DNA from: an uncultured Candidatus Pelagibacter sp.
GTDB lineage: Bacteria > Pseudomonadota > Alphaproteobacteria > Pelagibacterales > Pelagibacteraceae
DNA length: 14,807 bases
Direction: 5' to 3'
Assembly: GCA_905616435.1 (NCBI GenBank)
Contig: CAJQSU010000011.1
Coordinates: 1 to 14,807 of the forward strand
The notes beneath the pieces were generated by a model. It had not been told where the DNA came from, ran no database searches, and saw only the letters and a program-made list of their open reading frames with translations. A program made the position numbers and the translations under genes. Shown in pieces: positions 7,908-14,740 of the stretch; position 1 is the first letter of the stretch; each line of letters begins with the position of its first letter.

Positions 7908-7914
7908 GCATGTA

Positions 7915-7943
7915 TTAAAAAAAATATGCTAAAAGGCTATAAT
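7915..7943 (+). promoter_or_regulatory. Candidate promoter P1 upstream of the beta-barrel gene
   Basis: A perfect -10 hexamer TATAAT (7938-7943) lies 17 bases after a weak -35 TTAAAA (7915-7920). Predicted start near 7950, immediately upstream of the 18-base palindrome. AT-rich DNA makes chance matches likely, so confidence is modest. Confidence 0.4.
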
Positions 7944-7957
7944 AATATGCATTTTTA

Positions 7958-7975
7958 TGTTGTAAATTTACAACA
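7958..7975. promoter_or_regulatory. 18-base perfect palindrome, candidate operator
   Basis: TGTTGTAAATTTACAACA is a perfect 18-base inverted repeat without a spacer. It is the only such element I noticed between genes. Its position, just downstream of candidate promoter P1 and about 35 bases upstream of P2, fits a site for a dimeric helix-turn-helix regulator. The regulator is not identified. Confidence 0.55.
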
Positions 7976-8009
7976 GTTTATTAATTTTCTAATTAATTTG
8001 CTCAAAACA

Positions 8010-8039
8010 TTGAAATTATTTTTTCATATATGGTATTAG
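8010..8039 (+). promoter_or_regulatory. Candidate promoter P2 of the beta-barrel gene
   Basis: TTGAAA (8010-8015) and TATTAG (8034-8039) with an 18-base spacer lie about 44 bases before the ATG. This is a reasonable but unproven sigma-70-type match. Confidence 0.4.
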
Positions 8040-8070
8040 ATTCACAATTAAATTAATTTAATAAATATAA

Positions 8071-8076
8071 AAAGGA
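8071..8076 (+). promoter_or_regulatory. Shine-Dalgarno of the beta-barrel gene
   Basis: AAAGGA six bases before the ATG at 8083. It is one of the clearer ribosome binding sites in the window and fits a well-expressed gene. Confidence 0.75.
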
Positions 8077-8082
8077 TTAAAA

Positions 8083-8763
8083 ATGAAGAAATTACTTTTA
8101 AGTATCGTTTTTTCTGTACTTTATGTTTCATCTGCCTCTGCAGAGCTAGGTGTTAACATTGGTGTATCAGGAAATGCGGGTCTTTTTGTTGCTAACGCGT
8201 CAGAGACTTTTGACGGAACAATACCAGCATCGGACCTTAAGTCTAAAAATACTGGTACTGAATACGGTGCAGCTGGTTATGGATCAATTTTTATTGAAAA
8301 AACACTAGGTAGTGTTTTATTAATTGGAATAGATTATGTTCCAGGAGCTCTAGAAACAGATACTACTGAAACAGCTAAATCAGACAAAAGAACAGCTGCT
8401 GTTGACACAGTCTCAGCTTCAACCAACAAAATCCAAATTGATTTTGAAGATCTTACAACAGTATATATTGGTGCAAGAATGGGTGAAAACTTTTATGCAA
8501 AAGCTGGTCTAGTAGATGTAGAAGTGAAAACTAACGAAAACTTAGGAACTGGTGGTGCTTATGGAGATAAGACTCTTGATGGTATCATGTATGGAGTTGG
8601 TTATAATCATACAGCCGACAATGGAGCATTTATAAGAGTTGAAGGTAACTACATGACTTTTGACAGTGCTTCAGTAACAAACTCTAATGACGCAGATAAA
8701 GTTATTAAACTTAAAGCATTAGATGGTGTTACTGCTAAACTATCAATTGGAAAATCATTCTAA
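8083..8763 (+). CDS. Exported outer-membrane beta-barrel-like protein
   Basis: Probably a small outer-membrane protein. Residues 1-20 form a signal peptide (MKK, hydrophobic core, ASA|E). The 206-residue mature part alternates polar and hydrophobic residues with many Gly/Thr/Asp turns, has no long hydrophobic helix and no cysteine, and ends in Phe (GKSF), the usual C-terminal signature for outer-membrane insertion. Strand-like stretches include LGVNIGVSGNAGLFVAN, AAGYGSIFIEKTL and ITS-like YGVGYNHTADNGAFIRVEGNY near the C-terminus. The gene has its own leader, a strong Shine-Dalgarno and a strong terminator, so it is a single-gene unit. The family is not recognised with certainty; it could be a small porin or an OmpA/OmpW-like barrel. 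A role in solute entry for the adjacent importers is inference only. Confidence 0.75.
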   Translation: MKKLLLSIVFSVLYVSSASAELGVNIGVSGNAGLFVANASETFDGTIPASDLKSKNTGTEYGAAGYGSIFIEKTLGSVLLIGIDYVPGALETDTTETAKSDKRTAAVDTVSASTNKIQIDFEDLTTVYIGARMGENFYAKAGLVDVEVKTNENLGTGGAYGDKTLDGIMYGVGYNHTADNGAFIRVEGNYMTFDSASVTNSNDADKVIKLKALDGVTAKLSIGKSF

Positions 8764-8786
8764 TTAAAAAGCTAGTTTAAAAATTT

Positions 8787-8815
8787 AAAAAGCCCCCTTT
8801 TGGGGGCTTTTTTTT
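8787..8815 (+). terminator. Strong intrinsic terminator after the beta-barrel gene
   Basis: An 11-bp perfect stem (8787-8797 with 8802-8812), core GCCCCC/GGGGGC, TTTT loop, followed by a run of T residues. The A tract on the left makes it potentially bidirectional. It isolates the beta-barrel gene from the operon that starts at 8854. Confidence 0.93.
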
Positions 8816-8840
8816 TGCCTAATAATTTAAGTTTTGTTGA

Positions 8841-8846
8841 TATAGT
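8841..8846 (+). promoter_or_regulatory. Candidate -10 element of the second operon
   Basis: TATAGT ends 7 bases before the ATG at 8854, which would place the transcription start at or next to the start codon and give a leaderless or nearly leaderless mRNA. No good -35 at standard spacing is visible. Confidence 0.4.
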
Positions 8847-8853
8847 GTTAACT

Positions 8854-9621
8854 ATGAAATTAGGTTTTATAGGAACTGGGAAAATAGCATTCTCAGTAAT
8901 TACTGGAATTTGTAATTCAAAAATAAAATTTAAAAAGATAATAATCTCAAAAAGAAATAACAAAACTTCTTTAAAATTAAAAAAAAAATTTAAGAAAATT
9001 GTTATTAGTAAAAATAATCAATATATTGTTGATAATTCTGACTGGATATTTTTATCCGTAACACCTTCAGTTGGAGAAAAAATAATTAAAAATTTAAGTT
9101 TTAAACCAAAACAGACCATTGTTAGCTTTATTTCTACAATAACATTATCTGAGTTAAAGAAAATGATAAGAGTTAATGCTGATGTAGTAAGGGCTATTCC
9201 ATTACCGCCGATATCCATAAAAAAAGGACCAATACCTATTTGTCCACCCAATAAAAAGGTTAAAAGTTTTTTTGATAAAATTGGATCTACAATTGAAATT
9301 AAAGATGAAAAACTATCTATTAATTTTTGGTCAACGTCAGGAATGATGGCATCTTATTATGATATGTTAAGAGTAATGAGTGATTGGCTTGTAAAAAAAG
9401 GAATTAAAAGACAAGATGCACAAAAGTATATAACTTCATTATTTTTGGCTTTATCAGAAGATGCGGTTATACACTCCAAAAAGGAACTTAAGTATTTAGT
9501 TAAAGAGTCTCAAACACCTAAAGGACTTAATGAACAAGGTCTTAAAGAAATGTCAAAAAAGAATGTTTATAAATCTATTGCAAGTACTTTAAATAGTATT
9601 CACAAAAGATTAAACAAATAA
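8854..9621 (+). CDS. Divergent pyrroline-5-carboxylate reductase-like NAD(P)-binding protein
   Basis: Resembles ProC, the enzyme that reduces 1-pyrroline-5-carboxylate to proline. The N-terminus is a Rossmann dinucleotide-binding site, KLGFIGTGKIA (2-12), and DWIFLSVTP (63-71) matches the end of the nucleotide fold. The ProC motif VRAMPNTP is altered to VRAIPLPP (112-119). The C-terminal dimer domain aligns in outline (SGMMASYYDMLRVMSDWLVKKG, 162-183) but lacks the SGSGPAY form, and SPGGTT is replaced by SQTPKGLNEQGL (219-230). It is a 255-residue protein. I chose ATG 8854 over an upstream in-frame TTG at 8800 because that codon lies inside the terminator hairpin. No Shine-Dalgarno is present. 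It heads an operon with a Liv-type importer, 3 bases before livG. Family placement is likely; proline synthesis as its function is doubtful. Confidence 0.78.
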   Translation: MKLGFIGTGKIAFSVITGICNSKIKFKKIIISKRNNKTSLKLKKKFKKIVISKNNQYIVDNSDWIFLSVTPSVGEKIIKNLSFKPKQTIVSFISTITLSELKKMIRVNADVVRAIPLPPISIKKGPIPICPPNKKVKSFFDKIGSTIEIKDEKLSINFWSTSGMMASYYDMLRVMSDWLVKKGIKRQDAQKYITSLFLALSEDAVIHSKKELKYLVKESQTPKGLNEQGLKEMSKKNVYKSIASTLNSIHKRLNK

Positions 9622-9624
9622 TTA

Positions 9625-10410
9625 ATGTCCGAAAATATTTTAGAAATAAATAATTTATCAAAATATTTTGGTGGTTTGGCTGCCGTTTCAGATTGCTCTA
9701 TTAAAGTTAAGAAGGGAACTATCACAGGAATAATTGGCCCAAATGGTTCAGGCAAAACTACTTTATTTAATTTAATAGCTGGAAATTTAAAATCATCAGC
9801 TGGAAATGTTTTATTTGATAACGAAGATATTACTAATGTCCCTTCTTATGAGTTATTTTCAAAAGGATTACTCAGAACATTCCAAATTGCACATGAATTT
9901 ACCAATTTATCTGTTTTAGAAAATTTAATGATGGTTCCAGGTAATCAATCTGGTGAAAAATTGATGAATACCTTTCTCAAACCCTCGTTAGTTGCGCAAG
10001 AGGAGGAGTTAATTAAAAACAAAGCAAAAGAAGTTGTAGATTTTCTAAACTTAGGACATCTTTCAAATGAGCTAGCTGGAAATTTATCCGGAGGTCAAAA
10101 AAAATTATTAGAGTTAGGAAGAACCATGATGGTTGATGCTAAATTAGTTTTATTAGACGAAGTGGGGGCAGGTGTTAACAGGACACTACTAAAAGATCTT
10201 GGAACAGCTATTGAAAAATTAAATAAAGAAAAAGGATATACTTTTTGCATGATAGAGCATGATATGGATTTTATAGGAAGATTATGTGATCCAGTAATAG
10301 TAATGGCCGAAGGTTCAGTTTTATTTGAGGGTTCAGTTGAAGCTGCCAAAAAAGATGAGAAGGTTATAGAAAGTTATTTGGGTAGAGGTTCAAAACTAAT
10401 GGACAATTAA
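9625..10410 (+). CDS. LivG-like HAAT ABC transporter ATPase (second set)
   Basis: Cytoplasmic ATPase subunit of the second importer. It has Walker A GPNGSGKTT (38-46), Q-loop Gln87 in RTFQIAHEF, signature LSGGQ (154-158), Walker B LVLLDE (174-179) and switch His212 in MIEHDMDF. After the catalytic Glu the sequence is VGAG rather than the usual PTAG, so the D-loop-leading proline is replaced by valine. Its 261 residues fall in the normal LivG range. Gaps to its neighbours are 3 and 2 bases. It is clearly distinct from the LivG-like protein encoded at 4404, not a recent copy. Confidence 0.93.
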   Translation: MSENILEINNLSKYFGGLAAVSDCSIKVKKGTITGIIGPNGSGKTTLFNLIAGNLKSSAGNVLFDNEDITNVPSYELFSKGLLRTFQIAHEFTNLSVLENLMMVPGNQSGEKLMNTFLKPSLVAQEEELIKNKAKEVVDFLNLGHLSNELAGNLSGGQKKLLELGRTMMVDAKLVLLDEVGAGVNRTLLKDLGTAIEKLNKEKGYTFCMIEHDMDFIGRLCDPVIVMAEGSVLFEGSVEAAKKDEKVIESYLGRGSKLMDN

Positions 10411-10412
10411 TC

Positions 10413-11120
10413 ATGGCTTTTTTTGAGGGCAATAATATGACAGGTGGCTATGAGAATGGTCCTGATATTATTAACTCATGTTCAGTGAATGTAGAACGAG
10501 GAGAGATTGTTTCTATTCTTGGACCAAATGGTGCTGGAAAATCAACTGCAATGAAAGCCATGCTCGGACTTTTAAATTTAAAATCTGGTTCAGTGGTAAT
10601 TGGTGGAAAAGATATTTCAAAACTTTCACCCCAAGAAAGAGTTAAAGAGGGTATTTCTTTTGTGCCTCAAACTAAAAACGTTTTTTCAGGAATGACAGTT
10701 GAAGAAAATTTAGAAATGGGAGCCTATCTAAGAGATGATGATTTTAAAAATATTATAGAAGAAATTTATGAATTATTTCCTATACTGAGAGAAAAAAGAA
10801 ACCAGTTAGTTGGTGAATTATCTGGTGGACAAAGACAACAAGTTGCTCTTGGTAGAGCGTTAATGATCAAACCATCAGTATTAATGTTGGATGAGCCTAC
10901 AGCGGGCGTGTCACCAATAGTCATGGATGAATTATTTGACCATATAATCAAAGTTAAAAGAACAAATGTTGCAATTTTAATGGTTGAACAAAACGCTAAA
11001 CAAGCATTAAAAATTTCTGATCGTGGATATGTACTGGTAACTGGTGAAAATAAATATTCAGGTACTGGTAAAGAATTATTAAATGACCCAAGAGTAAGAA
11101 GCTCTTTTTTAGGAGGATAA
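10413..11120 (+). CDS. LivF-like HAAT ABC transporter ATPase (second set)
   Basis: Partner ATPase of the second importer. It has Walker A GPNGAGKST (37-45), Q-loop Gln86 (VPQTKNVF), signature LSGGQ (136-140), Walker B VLMLDE (156-161) followed by PTAG, and VEQNAKQ with Gln193 at the switch position as in LivF proteins. The length of 235 is standard and it lacks the N-terminal extension of the protein encoded at 5144. It follows the LivG-like gene after 2 bases, and its end contains the Shine-Dalgarno of the next gene. Confidence 0.93.
   Translation: MAFFEGNNMTGGYENGPDIINSCSVNVERGEIVSILGPNGAGKSTAMKAMLGLLNLKSGSVVIGGKDISKLSPQERVKEGISFVPQTKNVFSGMTVEENLEMGAYLRDDDFKNIIEEIYELFPILREKRNQLVGELSGGQRQQVALGRALMIKPSVLMLDEPTAGVSPIVMDELFDHIIKVKRTNVAILMVEQNAKQALKISDRGYVLVTGENKYSGTGKELLNDPRVRSSFLGG
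11111..11116 (+). promoter_or_regulatory. Perfect Shine-Dalgarno of the second LivH-like gene
   Basis: AGGAGG five bases before the ATG at 11122, inside the end of the LivF-like gene. It is the best ribosome binding site in the window. Confidence 0.85.
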
Positions 11121-11121
11121 T

Positions 11122-12132
11122 ATGGATTTATTAAATGCGATTATATTACTTCTAAATTATATTTTTGTTCCAGCCTTAACTTATGGTTCTCAATTAGCAC
11201 TTGGGGCAATTTTTGTAACTTTAATCTATGGAATTTTAAGATTTGCAAATTTTGCAACTGGAGACATGATGGCTTTTGGAACCATGGTAACTATTTTAAT
11301 TACTTGGTACTTTCAATCAATTGGTATTTCTTTAGGTGTTTTGCCAACAGCACTTCTTGCAATACCATTTGCAATAATTTTTACGATTGGCTACATGCTC
11401 TTTATAGATAAATTTGTATTCAAATATTATAGGATTAATAAAAGCCCTCCAGTTCAGCTTGCAATGGTTAGTATTGGTGTGATGTTCGTAACCCAAGCTG
11501 TTGTAAGAATAATTATTGGTCCGTCAGATATAAGATTCTTTGATGGAGAAAAGTTTATTATTAAAGCAGGTGAATTTAAAGAGATGACAGGACTCAATGA
11601 GGGTTTAGCTATTAAATCGAGTCAGGTAATAACTGTGTTTGTAACACTTATATTAGTTTCAATTCTATTTTGGTTTTTAGACAAAACTAAAACAGGTAAG
11701 AGTATGCGCGCTTATTCAGATAATGAGGATTTAGCTCTATTATCTGGAATCGACCCTAAAAAAGTAGTTATGATTACTTGGATTATCGCTGGTATTTTAG
11801 CAACAATTGGTGGTGCTTTGTATGGTTTAGATAAAAGCTTTAAGCCATTTACATATTTTAATAACATGTTGCCAATTTTTGCTGCAGCAATTGTTGGAGG
11901 TATTGGAAACCCATTCGGGGCATTTTTGGGAGGTTACGTTATAGCTTTTTCAGAGATATTTATAACATATGCTTATAAGAAATTTTTTATGTATGTCCTG
12001 CCAGAAAGTATGGAACCAGAAACATTAGTACAATTATTATCAACTGATTATAAATTTGCTGTATCATTTTCCATACTAGTGATTGTCTTGCTCTATAGAC
12101 CAAATGGCATATTTAAAGGAAAAGTGCTGTGA
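11122..12132 (+). CDS. LivH-like HAAT ABC transporter permease (second set)
   Basis: Inner-membrane permease of the second importer. It has 336 residues with several hydrophobic helices, the LivH sequence FANFATGDMMAFG (41-53) and the ATPase-coupling loop GKSMRAYSDNEDLALLSGID (192-211), then a VGGIGNPFGAFLGG stretch common to this family. It is longer than the LivH-like protein encoded at 1323 by about 40 residues, mainly in the N-terminus, a periplasmic segment around 135-165 and a C-terminal loop before the last helix (KKFFMYVLPESMEPETL). The stop overlaps the LivM-like start by four bases. Confidence 0.92.
   Translation: MDLLNAIILLLNYIFVPALTYGSQLALGAIFVTLIYGILRFANFATGDMMAFGTMVTILITWYFQSIGISLGVLPTALLAIPFAIIFTIGYMLFIDKFVFKYYRINKSPPVQLAMVSIGVMFVTQAVVRIIIGPSDIRFFDGEKFIIKAGEFKEMTGLNEGLAIKSSQVITVFVTLILVSILFWFLDKTKTGKSMRAYSDNEDLALLSGIDPKKVVMITWIIAGILATIGGALYGLDKSFKPFTYFNNMLPIFAAAIVGGIGNPFGAFLGGYVIAFSEIFITYAYKKFFMYVLPESMEPETLVQLLSTDYKFAVSFSILVIVLLYRPNGIFKGKVL
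12115..12120 (+). promoter_or_regulatory. Shine-Dalgarno of the second LivM-like gene
   Basis: AAAGGA eight bases before the GTG at 12129 supports the non-ATG start. Confidence 0.6.
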
Positions 12133-13499
12133 GAAAGAATCTAAATATAATTACAGCTTACACGATAATGATGGGTTTAATTGTTTTGGTTGGAATATTT
12201 CAATCCTGGAATGTTGCTCTTTCAATTTTTAACATGTGTTTAATTTCTGCGGTAATGACAATGGGAGCAAATGTACAATGGGGTTATGCTGGCTTAATTA
12301 ATTTTGGTCTCATGGGTTATGCTGCACTAGGTGGATTGGCTGCAGTTTTAATATCGGTTGATCCAGTTCAAGAAGCCTGGCAAGCTGGAGGCTTTAATAT
12401 CTTGATGTGTTTATGGTTAATTATTGTAATGATATTAGCTATTCGCTTTATCTTAAAAAATTTTGCTAAATCAAATTTTAGAACTTATGGAATTGCTGCG
12501 ATTATTATTGCTGGAGTTATAATTATTAGAGTAACCGCTGAACCTGGAATAGAAGCAATAGAAGCAGTTAACCCAGCAACAACAGGATTTCTTGGAGGTT
12601 TTGGATTACCAATAATGTTTTCATGGATAGCTGGAGCCTTCTTCGCTGCTGGACTTGCATTTATTGTGGGTAAGGTTGCCCTTGGTTTACGTGCAGATTA
12701 TTTAGCAATTGCTACATTGCTAATTTCTGAAATTGTTATTGCAATAATTAAACATGAAGATTGGTTATCAAGAGGTGTTAAAAATGTGATTGGATTAGAT
12801 AGACCTGTACCTTATGAGGTTAATCTGCAAACTACCGAGTGGTTTATAAATTTAGTTGCAAAATTTAATTCAGGTAAATTGGAACTAATTTCCAACATGG
12901 CAGATAAACAGGCTGCACTTAATCAATTAGTAATTGAGGGGTCATCAGTCTTTGTAAAACTTTGTTATTCAAGTTTATTTTTAATTGTAGTTATAGCCTT
13001 ATTAATGATTACTCAAAAAGCACTTTATTCTCCATGGGGAAGAATGATGAGAGCTATAAGAGACAATGAAGAGGCAGCCAATGCAATGGGAAAAAATGTT
13101 GTCAAACAACACTTGTTAATATTTATTTTAGGTTCAGCAATTGTGGGTATTGCAGGTGCTATGCTTGTAACGCAAGATGGTTTATTCACACCTGGTAGCT
13201 ACAGACCTATGAGGTATACTTTTTTAATTTGGGTAATGGTAATTGTAGGCGGTAGTGGAAATAATTTTGGAGCTATTTTAGGTGGATTTGCAGTATGGTT
13301 TCTATGGATTGAAGCTGCACCGATATCTCTATTCTTGATTAACCTATCTACCGTAGGTCTTCCAGAGACACATGAGCTAAAAATACATTTAATAGAGAGT
13401 GTTCCTTACTTTAGATATTTAATGATGGGATTGGGTTTATTGTTAATTATGAGGTATCGACCAAAAGGTATACTTCCTGAGAAAATAGAAATAAAATAA
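12129..13499 (+). CDS. LivM-like HAAT ABC transporter permease (second set)
   Basis: Second permease of this importer, starting at GTG within a GTGA overlap with the previous stop. Family landmarks are ANVQWGYAGLINFG (47-60), LGLRADYLAIATL (185-197) and the ATPase-contact loop GRMMRAIRDNEEAANAMGKNV (304-324), then VGGSGNNFGAILGG and the C-terminal YRPKGILPE. At 456 residues it is about 100 longer than the LivM-like protein encoded at 3352. The extra length lies in a segment with an additional hydrophobic helix (around 90-135) and a hydrophilic stretch of about 45 residues (230-275) before the coupling loop. It completes the importer with the gene at 11122 and the two ATPases. Confidence 0.92.
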   Translation: MRKNLNIITAYTIMMGLIVLVGIFQSWNVALSIFNMCLISAVMTMGANVQWGYAGLINFGLMGYAALGGLAAVLISVDPVQEAWQAGGFNILMCLWLIIVMILAIRFILKNFAKSNFRTYGIAAIIIAGVIIIRVTAEPGIEAIEAVNPATTGFLGGFGLPIMFSWIAGAFFAAGLAFIVGKVALGLRADYLAIATLLISEIVIAIIKHEDWLSRGVKNVIGLDRPVPYEVNLQTTEWFINLVAKFNSGKLELISNMADKQAALNQLVIEGSSVFVKLCYSSLFLIVVIALLMITQKALYSPWGRMMRAIRDNEEAANAMGKNVVKQHLLIFILGSAIVGIAGAMLVTQDGLFTPGSYRPMRYTFLIWVMVIVGGSGNNFGAILGGFAVWFLWIEAAPISLFLINLSTVGLPETHELKIHLIESVPYFRYLMMGLGLLLIMRYRPKGILPEKIEIK

Positions 13500-13506
13500 A
13501 ATTATT

Positions 13507-13575
13507 ATGAAATATATTATACTTGGAGCTGCAATAGCTTGGGCCATGTACATTGCTGACAAGTATGTATTTTAA
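13507..13575 (+). CDS. 22-residue single-pass membrane microprotein
   Basis: Small open frame beginning ATG-AAA and ending TAA, 7 bases after the LivM-like stop. Its TAA shares the final A with the ATG of the MFS gene (TAATG), the same coupling seen six times in the window. The peptide starts MKYIILGAAIAWAMYIADKY; residues 3-17 form one hydrophobic segment flanked by Lys2 and by Asp18/Lys19, enough for a single membrane span. Without it, 75 bases between the LivM-like and MFS genes would be empty, unusual for this operon. There is no clear Shine-Dalgarno. Function is unknown; an accessory peptide of the LivM permease or the MFS protein, or a translational relay to the MFS gene, are both possible. 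Confidence 0.6.
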   Translation: MKYIILGAAIAWAMYIADKYVF

Positions 13576-14738
13576 TGAATAAAAATCTTTGGCTACTAAT
13601 TTTAAGTCAGATTTTTGCATTTACTGCAGCACCAGTTACAGTTTTTTTAAGTGGGATAATTGGTTCTCAATTTAGTCCAATAAAATCTTTAGCAACTCTA
13701 CCAATGGCACTCTCAATTGTAGGGGTGGCTATTTTTGCATTTTTTGCAGCAAAAATTATGAGTATAATTGGTCGAAGAGCTGGCTTTATTTTTTCCTCAA
13801 TTGGAAGTTCATTGTCATCATTACTTGCTGCATATTCAATAATTAGCGAAAGTTTTATTTTATTTAACTTTGCATGTTTTTTACTTGGGGCAGGGGTAGC
13901 CTTTAGTCATCAATATCGTTTTGCAGCTGTAGAAACAGTAAAAAAAGATATGGCACCTAAAGCTATATCAATAATATTATTAGCAGGTATAGGATCAGCC
14001 TTTATAGGGCCAAATGCAGCAAATTTTTCAAAAGAAATTATTTCTGAACATTTGTATGCTGGATCATACATTGTACTTGCTGCTTTAACACTCACATCAA
14101 CAATTTTTCTTTTATTTTATAAAGATGGACACAAACCAAATAGTGCCAACAAAGACAATTCACGTAGTCATTTAGAGTTAATTTCTCAACCAAGATTTTT
14201 ACAAGCATTAATTGCTTCTGCATTCGCTTATGCTGTAATGGCATTTTTAATGACAGCCACACCGATAAGCATGCACGTAATGGAAAAAATAAGTTTAACC
14301 AAAACAGGACTGGTAATTCAGCTGCATATAGCAGCTATGTTTTTACCATCATTAGTTACAGGTAATTTGATAAGAAAATTTGGACATAGTAAAATAATGT
14401 ATGCTGGTGCTCTTTTATTTTTGATAACTATTTTAACAAGCTTGTTTGAACAAAATTTTATCAATTATTTAATTGCTCTAGTTTTTTTAGGATTTGGTTG
14501 GAACTTTTTATTTATATCAGGGACAAGTTTATTAGTTTTGTCATATAAAGAAAATGAAAAATTTAAGGCACAAGGTTTTAATGATTTAATAGTTTATTCA
14601 ATTCAAGCAACTGCCAGTTTATCTGCAGGAGTTTTTTTAACCTTAACAAGTTGGAAAACAATGAATTTAGTTTGTATAATTTTTTTAATTTTAATTATTT
14701 TATCAACACTAAGAGCTGATTTTAAAGAAAGAAAATAA
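13575..14738 (+). CDS. Major facilitator superfamily transporter
   Basis: Inner-membrane secondary transporter. It has 387 residues with about twelve hydrophobic segments in two halves. A motif-A-like loop follows helix 2 (AAKIMSIIGRRAGF, 58-71), a motif-C-like AGIGSAFIGPNAAN (137-150) lies in helix 5, and the equivalent of motif A in the second half is GNLIRKFGHSKIMY. A hydrophilic central loop (KDGHKPNSANKDNSRSH) separates the halves. Length is normal for the superfamily. The substrate is not predictable. The start is coupled by TAATG to the microprotein, so it belongs to the operon running from 8854. Confidence 0.88.
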   Translation: MNKNLWLLILSQIFAFTAAPVTVFLSGIIGSQFSPIKSLATLPMALSIVGVAIFAFFAAKIMSIIGRRAGFIFSSIGSSLSSLLAAYSIISESFILFNFACFLLGAGVAFSHQYRFAAVETVKKDMAPKAISIILLAGIGSAFIGPNAANFSKEIISEHLYAGSYIVLAALTLTSTIFLLFYKDGHKPNSANKDNSRSHLELISQPRFLQALIASAFAYAVMAFLMTATPISMHVMEKISLTKTGLVIQLHIAAMFLPSLVTGNLIRKFGHSKIMYAGALLFLITILTSLFEQNFINYLIALVFLGFGWNFLFISGTSLLVLSYKENEKFKAQGFNDLIVYSIQATASLSAGVFLTLTSWKTMNLVCIIFLILIILSTLRADFKERK

Positions 14739-14740
14739 AA

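Noticed and set aside
7907..7930. Imperfect hairpin AGCAT...ATGCT after glaH as a terminator
   Set aside because: The stem has a two-base bulge, is AT-rich, and is followed by A rather than T residues. No good terminator for the first operon was found.
8800..8853. Upstream in-frame TTG start for the ProC-like protein, adding 18 residues
   Set aside because: The TTG sits in the terminator hairpin, and the ATG at 8854 begins exactly at the conserved Rossmann strand.
1323..13499. The two Liv sets as a tandem duplication
   Set aside because: Gene order, permease lengths and motif details differ; they look like independent paralogous systems.
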